In this document: one piece after another, positions 62,163 to 64,000 of the stretch
How the letters are laid out: each line of letters begins with the position of its first letter
Position numbering within the stretch: the first letter of the stretch is position 1
DNA from: an uncultured Burkholderiales bacterium
Lineage (GTDB): Bacteria > Pseudomonadota > Gammaproteobacteria > Burkholderiales > Burkholderiaceae_C
Direction of reading: 5' to 3'
DNA: 64,000 nt
NCBI GenBank assembly: GCA_937864005.1
Contig: CALMIL010000206.1
Span: forward strand, 16,772-80,771
The notes under the pieces: model-generated
Seen by the model: only the letters and a program-made list of their open reading frames with translations
Database searches by the model: none
Told to the model about the DNA's origin: nothing
Translations under genes and position numbers: made by a program

Positions 62163-63122
62163 ATGCCCGCATCGCACCATGCTCGGCCCGCCGTCCACCA
62201 CCCCCTCGGCCTGGAAGATGCGAACGTGGTGGCCGCCATGCGTGCGCAGACGGCGCCGTTCAAGGGCGCCGTGTACGGGCCCGCGGGCAGAGAGGCCTAC
62301 GACGCGATCCTGAACAACGTCGCCGCACCGAAGGACGTCGCCTTCGAAGCGGCGGTCGTCGGCAGCGTCGAAGGCGTCTGGTGCCAACCCGCCGAGCGCC
62401 GCACCGACGCCGTCGTGCTCTTCCTGCACGGCGGCGGCTGCGTGATGGGCTCGGCGCGCGCGTATGCGAACTTCGCCGGCCACTTTGCCCAGCGCCTGGC
62501 GGCGCCCGTCTTCGTCGCCGACTACCGCCTGGCGCCCGAGCACGCCTTCCCGGCTGCCCTCGAAGATGCGCATGCGGCGTATCGCGGGCTGTCCAACGCG
62601 GGCGCGACACGCGTCGCCGTGATCGGAGACTCCGCCGGCGGGGGCTTGAGCCTGTCGTTGCTCTCGCTGCTGCAAGCCAAAGCCGCGAACGCCGCAGCGC
62701 GGCCATTCGCCGCGGTCGTCATGTCGCCGTGGACGGACTTGTCGATGAGCGGTCAGAGCATCGTTGGCAAGGCCGACGAAGAGCTCTACCTGACGAAGGC
62801 CATGCTCGAAGCCTGCGCCGCCATGTACCTCGGCGGCGCGCAAGCAGGGCACCCGCAGGCCTCGGTGCTGAACGCGCCGCTCGCCGGCCTGCCGCCGCTG
62901 CAGATCCACGTCGGCACGAGCGAGATCCTGCTCGACGACTCGATCCGCTACTTCGAGCGCGCTAGTGCGGCGCACGCCGATGTCGCACTGCACGTCTGGG
63001 AAGGCATGCCGCATGTCTTCCCGAACTGCCCGGGGGTCCTGCAGGCGGCGGATCAGGCGCTCGACGTCATGACTTCGTTCATCGCCGACCAACTGCGCCG
63101 CGCGCGCGGCGCGACGCCGTGA
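62163..63122 (+). CDS. Alpha/beta hydrolase esterase, hormone-sensitive-lipase family
   Basis: This encodes 319 residues from ATG 62163 with AGGAGA 6 nt upstream. The family motif HGGGCVMGSARAYANFAG is the oxyanion HGGG, nucleophile Ser157 is in GDSAGGGLSL, and YRLAPEHAFPAALEDAHAAY is characteristic. The Asp lies in SEILLDDSIRYF and the His in GMPHVFPN. It should cleave short-chain acyl esters in the cytoplasm. It ends the operon, 57 bp after the sulfatase gene, and could free the carboxylate or phenol used by the pathway. Confidence 0.92.
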   Translation: MPASHHARPAVHHPLGLEDANVVAAMRAQTAPFKGAVYGPAGREAYDAILNNVAAPKDVAFEAAVVGSVEGVWCQPAERRTDAVVLFLHGGGCVMGSARAYANFAGHFAQRLAAPVFVADYRLAPEHAFPAALEDAHAAYRGLSNAGATRVAVIGDSAGGGLSLSLLSLLQAKAANAAARPFAAVVMSPWTDLSMSGQSIVGKADEELYLTKAMLEACAAMYLGGAQAGHPQASVLNAPLAGLPPLQIHVGTSEILLDDSIRYFERASAAHADVALHVWEGMPHVFPNCPGVLQAADQALDVMTSFIADQLRRARGATP

Positions 63123-63137
63123 CGACCCGCGCCGCCG

Positions 63138-64000
63138 TCAGTCCGCATCGATGAAGTCGCCCAGGCGGCGCATCACCAGCCCCTGCGCCCAGTCCATGAA
63201 GGCCTGGACGCGCGCCGCGCGCTTTCGGCTCGACGGCGTGACCAATTGCAGCGGCAGCGAAGCGCAGCGCCAGCGCGGCAGCACGCGCACCAGAGCGCCG
63301 CTTGCAAGATGGTGGGTGGCGACGAACTCGGCGACGTGGACCAGGCCGAGCCCATCGAGCCCGGCGCTGAGCACCGCCGCACTGTCGGTGGTGACGAAGC
63401 GCGCCGCCATCTCGACCTCGACGGTACGCTCGTCGTCCTGAAGCCGGATCGGCTGCAGGCGGCGATTCGACGCGGCGAGGTAGCCGACGCGGACGTGGCG
63501 CGCCAGATCGTCGGGCGTCTCGGGCAGGCCGTGCGCGTCGATGTAGCGCGGCGCCGCGCACAGCACGAAGCGCAGCTTGCCGACCGCGCGCGCCGTCAGC
63601 CGCGAGTCCGGCAACGCGCCGCCGCGCAGCGCGCAGTCCACGCCCTCCTGGATCAGATCGACGACGCGATCGGTGCAGCCGAGCTCGAGCGTGATCCTGG
63701 GGTGTCGCTCGAGGAAGGCGCGCAACTCGGGAACGAACACCAGGCGCCCCATCGCCACCGGCACGTCGACGCGCAGGTGGCCGGCGGCCGCCGTCGTGTC
63801 CTTGCGCAGCCCGGCCTCGGCGGCGTCGATCTGCTGCAGGATGTCGCAGGCGTGGCGGTAGTAGTGCAGGCCCTCGGCGGTGGGCGCGACCGCGCGCGTC
63901 GTGCGCTCGAGCAGACGCGCGCCGAGCCGCTCCTCGAGCTGGCGGATCTGCTGACTCACGCTCGCCTTGTGCAGGTTCAACTGCTGCGCCGCGCGGGTGA
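63138..64000 (-). CDS. LysR family transcriptional regulator (5' end outside window)
   Basis: The frame is open to the window edge at 64000, so the first residues are missing. The helix-turn-helix starts as TRAAQQLNLHKASVSQQIRQ, then EERLGARLLERTTRAVAPTA, the usual LysR recognition helix and turn. The effector domain follows with LRVDVPVAMGRLVFVPELRA, LELGCTDRVVDLIQEGVDCA and LVHVAEFVATHHLASGALVR. It is convergent with the esterase gene and could control another operon beyond the window. LysR proteins often control aromatic catabolic genes, but the target is not known. Confidence 0.92.
   Translation of the reverse strand, partial: TRAAQQLNLHKASVSQQIRQLEERLGARLLERTTRAVAPTAEGLHYYRHACDILQQIDAAEAGLRKDTTAAAGHLRVDVPVAMGRLVFVPELRAFLERHPRITLELGCTDRVVDLIQEGVDCALRGGALPDSRLTARAVGKLRFVLCAAPRYIDAHGLPETPDDLARHVRVGYLAASNRRLQPIRLQDDERTVEVEMAARFVTTDSAAVLSAGLDGLGLVHVAEFVATHHLASGALVRVLPRWRCASLPLQLVTPSSRKRAARVQAFMDWAQGLVMRRLGDFIDAD

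Noticed and set aside
60510..63092. Long reverse-strand frame (860 codons) under the sulfatase and esterase genes
   Set aside because: It is the complement of two genes with intact catalytic motifs and good ribosome-binding sites; no domain appears in its translation.

Overview
The window is a high-GC bacterial chromosome segment, most likely from a betaproteobacterium of the Burkholderiales. The reasons are the tightly coupled yebC-purD-hemF-nadD-rsfS-rlmH-maf-rng block, the neighbouring coaBC-dut pair, the dapA-bamC-metallo-beta-lactamase order, and genes common in that group (YaeQ, a phasin-like protein with a Lys/Ala tail, RoxA). Organism assignment is inferred from gene content and order; no rRNA or tRNA gene was found. 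Coding density is high and no insertion sequence, prophage or CRISPR array was seen.

Layout. 1-5.3 kb: the end of a CaiB/BaiF CoA-transferase, a reverse-strand run with 4-bp overlaps (YaeQ, YjdJ-like GNAT, DUF924), an SRPBCC protein, a periplasmic coiled-coil protein and a Dcp-type M3 peptidase. 5.3-9.5 kb: a soluble hybrid histidine kinase with about five PAS domains, a cold-shock protein with a clear terminator, an S4 RNA-binding protein and a 46-residue Lys-rich protein. 9.6-14.2 kb: a Tim44-like membrane protein, RsgA behind a roughly 320-nt leader, an SDR, RluA and a tyrosine phosphatase. 14.4-24.9 kb: a degenerate cyclase-ATPase-TPR protein, a lipid kinase/phosphoesterase/PAP2 run, a threonine dehydratase-like enzyme, a phasin-like protein, an S9 peptidase and a hemerythrin. 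25-36.5 kb: a cysteine synthase-like enzyme, glnS, a LytS/LytTR pair, small membrane proteins, a transglutaminase-like lipoprotein, an unassigned protein and a secreted HAF-repeat protein. 36.5-49.2 kb: a HerA-like ATPase and the housekeeping operon listed above, interrupted between maf and rng by a 167-bp palindromic element, then dut, a SlyD-like isomerase and RoxA. 49.3-54.8 kb: an Ala-rich lipoprotein, an MBL hydrolase, bamC, dapA, and a methyltransferase/small membrane protein/MFS operon. 54.9-64 kb: a catabolic island with a TetR regulator diverging from a meta-cleavage operon (C-C hydrolase, extradiol dioxygenase, flavin monooxygenase, hydratase, sulfatase, esterase), ending in a truncated LysR gene.

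How the genes work together. The catabolic operon can be read as hydroxylation, meta-cleavage, C-C hydrolysis and hydration of a phenolic compound. The sulfatase and esterase may remove sulfate or acyl groups before ring attack. Two 16-bp inverted repeats in the divergent promoter are probable TetR operators. The aldolase and dehydrogenase that normally finish the pathway are not in the window.

The most unusual signals are: (1) a frame in the rsgA leader whose translation resembles the Mg2+-sensing leader peptide MgtL; (2) the 167-bp hairpin element upstream of rng; (3) a sulfatase with C-x-A-x-R in place of C-x-P-x-R and a C-terminal membrane anchor; and (4) a cyclase-TPR protein that has lost substrate and transition-state residues.
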